Source: a virus
Virus record (IMG/VR): IMGVR_UViG_3300020405_000002
Span: 1-64,000 of that record
DNA: 64,000 bases
Direction: 5' to 3' (one strand)
The notes under the pieces were generated by a model, which did not search any database, was not told the origin of the DNA, and saw nothing but the letters and a program-made list of their open reading frames with translations. Below are positions 62,293 through 64,000 of this stretch, piece after piece (within the stretch, counting starts at the first letter, position 1; every line of letters starts with the position of its first letter). Both the position numbers and the translations under genes were made by a program.

Positions 62293-62480
62293 TCATTGAC
62301 AAAGCTACAATTGACTACTTTAAAACAGTAAGACGGTATGATACTGATCAGCAACTTAGAGAGCAAATCGGTTCATGGCTAGAGTTGTTATATCACCGTT
62401 ATGGTATTGATTATCAAGACGTTATATATAACAAAGAAGAACTAATAGAAGAATTTTATAAACAAATAACTAATGACTAA
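62289..62480 (+). CDS. hypothetical early protein, 63 aa
   Basis: Start at ATG 62289 on an ATGA overlap. Helical (DKATIDYFKTVRRYDTDQQL, WLELLYHRYGIDYQDVIYN). The frame stays open upstream to 62169 but the extra 40 residues are compositionally unlike a protein. Confidence 0.6.
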   Translation: MIIDKATIDYFKTVRRYDTDQQLREQIGSWLELLYHRYGIDYQDVIYNKEELIEEFYKQITND

Positions 62481-62718
62481 TAAAAAATATAATATAGAAG
62501 AATATTTAGAGATAAATAGCAAGATGCAACGTATGCTTGGCCTTGTAGATAGTTTTCAAATAAAATATATACAAAGCAGTATTAAAGAGCATATAATAGA
62601 ACCGTTAATTAAAGATGGTTTTGAAGAGGACGATATAAATCTTCTTATGTCAACTGCTATACACGCAGCGGTAAACAACTTACCAAGAATAGAGTCTCAA
62701 GAACTATATGAAGATTAA
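62473..62718 (+). CDS. hypothetical acidic early protein, 81 aa
   Basis: Helical acidic protein (QRMLGLVDSFQIKYIQSSIK, then LIKDGFEEDDINLLMSTAIH). It overlaps the previous gene by 8 bases. No family recognised. Confidence 0.6.
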   Translation: MTNKKYNIEEYLEINSKMQRMLGLVDSFQIKYIQSSIKEHIIEPLIKDGFEEDDINLLMSTAIHAAVNNLPRIESQELYED

Positions 62719-62720
62719 TT

Positions 62721-62864
62721 ATGAATGAGATATTTTCAATGGGTGATTTACCCAATGCATTTTATATAACGCCAAGCGTTGCTATAATAAATGACGATAA
62801 ATATACAATATTACAGATATGTATATTTAAATGGTTTTTAGATATAACACTTAAATCAAAATGA
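62721..62864 (+). CDS. hypothetical early protein, 47 aa
   Basis: Small protein (FSMGDLPNAFYITPSVAIIN) with a hydrophobic C-terminal half. It overlaps the DnaA-like gene by an ATGA. Confidence 0.5.
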   Translation: MNEIFSMGDLPNAFYITPSVAIINDDKYTILQICIFKWFLDITLKSK

Positions 62865-63358
62865 ACGAGAAAGCAAAATTAGAAATAATAAGAGATCTTG
62901 TACAATCACAACTAGGCATACCAGACATTGGTAGCAAAAAAAGGTTTTTAGACAATGTGTTTGCAAGAAATTTATATTTTGTTTTATCAGTTAACTTAAC
63001 TAAATACTCAAGCTTAGATCGTATAGGCAGCGTGGTGAACAGACATCACGCTACTGTACTACATGGTATACAAAAATATCAAGATGTAGTAATAGATTCG
63101 AAAGATAAAAGATTTAGTTATTTAATAGAAGCTTACGATAATATAGAAAAGTTTATTTTAGAAAAAGAAGCAAAAGAAACAGAAGAACAAGAAGAGTTAG
63201 AGATGAATATAACAAACTTTAAAGTGCTCGAGAATAGAATAAACAACATTATATTTAGACTAAACTTACTAGAACGGAAAAACAGAATTATACAAGAACA
63301 ACTAAACAATGTTACAAGAGAATATGACAACAGACAAGCTGTTGAAGGAAATAGTTGA
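62861..63358 (+). CDS. DnaA domain IV-like DNA-binding protein
   Basis: 165 aa. Residues ~25-75 carry the DnaA C-terminal fold: FARNLYFVLSVNLTKYSSLD, then IGSVVNRHHATVLHGIQKYQ, where RHHATVLH (61-68) is the DnaA signature (usual form RxHTTVLH) that reads the DnaA box. There is no AAA+ ATPase domain. The C-terminal half (~100-165) is a Glu-rich coiled coil. It could bind phage or host DnaA boxes, to start phage replication or block host initiation. Ends in TGA; overlaps the KTSC gene. Confidence 0.8.
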   Translation: MNEKAKLEIIRDLVQSQLGIPDIGSKKRFLDNVFARNLYFVLSVNLTKYSSLDRIGSVVNRHHATVLHGIQKYQDVVIDSKDKRFSYLIEAYDNIEKFILEKEAKETEEQEELEMNITNFKVLENRINNIIFRLNLLERKNRIIQEQLNNVTREYDNRQAVEGNS

Positions 63359-63557
63359 AGTTAGTTCTTCAGCTATATATAGTATAGAATATAATCATGA
63401 AACACATGATCTTTTAATAACATTTACAAGTGGTGTGCGTTATGTATACTACAATGTAAGTTATGATGATTTTGTAAGTTTAAAATATTCTAACTCTATA
63501 GGATCTTATTTTAACAAACAGATTAAAAATACATATGAATGGCAATTATGTAAATAA
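63309..63557 (+). CDS. KTSC-domain protein
   Basis: 82 aa (77 aa if the second ATG, 63324, is used). SSAIYSIEYNHETHDLLITF, then GVRYVYYNVS and GSYFNKQIKNTYEWQ follow the KTSC domain pattern (SSxIxxxxYDxxxxxLxIxF, YxYxxVP, SxGxxFNxxI). KTSC occurs alone or next to replication and translation proteins; its function is poorly known. Confidence 0.75.
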   Translation: MLQENMTTDKLLKEIVEVSSSAIYSIEYNHETHDLLITFTSGVRYVYYNVSYDDFVSLKYSNSIGSYFNKQIKNTYEWQLCK

Positions 63558-63783
63558 AATATTAGAGTATATAAAAAGTAAAAGAAAGAAAAAACTACGT
63601 AAAATACATATGATACGTAGGTTAAAAACAAGATCTTTCAAGTACAAGTATACTTTAATTAATTTATGTATAAGCTATGCTGCAAAAGGTTTAAAACAAG
63701 GACGATTTATATATAGAGTTAGAAAAACAGTTAAACTTTTAATGCGAAACGAAGAGTTATTAAATAAAGTAAAAAAGAAGTGA
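63535..63783 (+). CDS. small highly basic protein, 82 aa
   Basis: Lys/Arg-rich (ILEYIKSKRKKKLRKIHMIR) with a small hydrophobic patch. Likely nucleic-acid binding. It overlaps the KTSC gene by 23 bases. Confidence 0.55.
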   Translation: MNGNYVNKILEYIKSKRKKKLRKIHMIRRLKTRSFKYKYTLINLCISYAAKGLKQGRFIYRVRKTVKLLMRNEELLNKVKKK

Positions 63784-63814
63784 CAGAAGATTATTATATT
63801 AACAAGCTATTGTC

Positions 63815-64000
63815 ATGCGGAATATGAGCTACTTAGATGTAAATAAAATTATATACAGGCGCGATCCAGTATCTGACTTACCTACGTATCATACAAAAGA
63901 TTATATGTTTTATGAACAAGGTACGCACCAGTGTTATGAGTTATTTAGAACTAAAGCTAAAATTACAACTATAAGATCTTTAGTATGGCATTTAACTGTT
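63815..64000 (+). CDS. 5' part of an unidentified gene (runs off the window)
   Basis: An open frame starts at ATG 63815 (or 63824, in frame) and continues to the edge. The 62 visible residues (YLDVNKIIYRRDPVSDLPTY, then HTKDYMFYEQGTHQCYELFR) are not recognisable. Confidence 0.5.
   Translation, partial: MRNMSYLDVNKIIYRRDPVSDLPTYHTKDYMFYEQGTHQCYELFRTKAKITTIRSLVWHLTV

Noticed and set aside
58-63783. Stop-codon reassignment, as in some crAss-like phages
   Set aside because: TAA, TAG and TGA all act as normal stops at sensible gene ends (for example TAG at 60175, TGA at 63358), and no in-frame TAG or TGA interrupts the conserved genes.

Overview
The window looks like part of a tailed-phage genome infecting a Bacteroidetes host, probably marine and probably related to crAss-like podoviruses. 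The DNA is strongly AT-rich. Start codons are preceded by A/T-rich leaders without a Shine-Dalgarno core, as in Bacteroidetes. The head module (large terminase, long portal with a Gln-rich tail, acidic scaffold-like protein, capsid protein, two connector-type proteins, giant nozzle-like protein) has the order and sequence flavour of crAss-like and related podophages. The host and family assignment is inference; no database was searched. Stop codons TAA, TAG and TGA all end genes, so the standard code is assumed.

Layout. (1) Positions 1-6026, plus strand: a tightly overlapping nucleotide-metabolism operon. It holds a T4 gp42-like dCMP hydroxymethylase, a GIY-YIG/MazG fusion, a secreted CAP-domain protein, a second small MazG-like protein, a T7 endonuclease I-like resolvase and class I ribonucleotide reductase (nrdB, nrdA). 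It ends at a strong bidirectional terminator (6052-6077). (2) Positions 54318 down to 6080, minus strand: one ~48 kb late block. Read in transcription order it has small basic and secreted proteins, an S74 tail fibre, GroEL/GroES, a winged-helix protein, small virion or lysis genes, an M15 endolysin, a holin, a second S74 fibre with a cupredoxin-like domain, a giant LamG/SPRY adhesin, terminase, portal, scaffold, capsid, connectors, a 2531-residue nozzle/adhesin, internal virion proteins (one of 2019 residues with an HELLH motif) and a second holin-like cassette. (3) Positions 54319-64000, plus strand: the early region, with many tiny ORFs, a tandem gene duplication, a ~520 bp RNA-gene cluster, a DnaA domain IV protein and a KTSC protein.

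Two signals stand out. First, a two-part element TACGA-N20-GATAAT occurs seven times in the early region (one copy has N21), each time just upstream of a gene or operon. It is a good candidate for a phage-specific early promoter. Second, the cluster at 57593-58112 holds two tRNA-like genes whose anticodon arms are interrupted. In the first, removing exactly 65 nt, bounded by direct TAA repeats, restores a canonical 7-nt loop. A GC-richer structured RNA lies between them.

How the parts fit: the early region presumably redirects host functions and replication. The left operon supplies deoxynucleotides and possibly replaces cytosine with 5-hydroxymethylcytosine: the hydroxymethylase has the Asp that marks dCMP specificity, and two all-alpha NTP pyrophosphohydrolase-like proteins lie beside it. 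The late block builds and folds the virion (phage GroEL/ES, S74 autochaperones) and lyses the cell.
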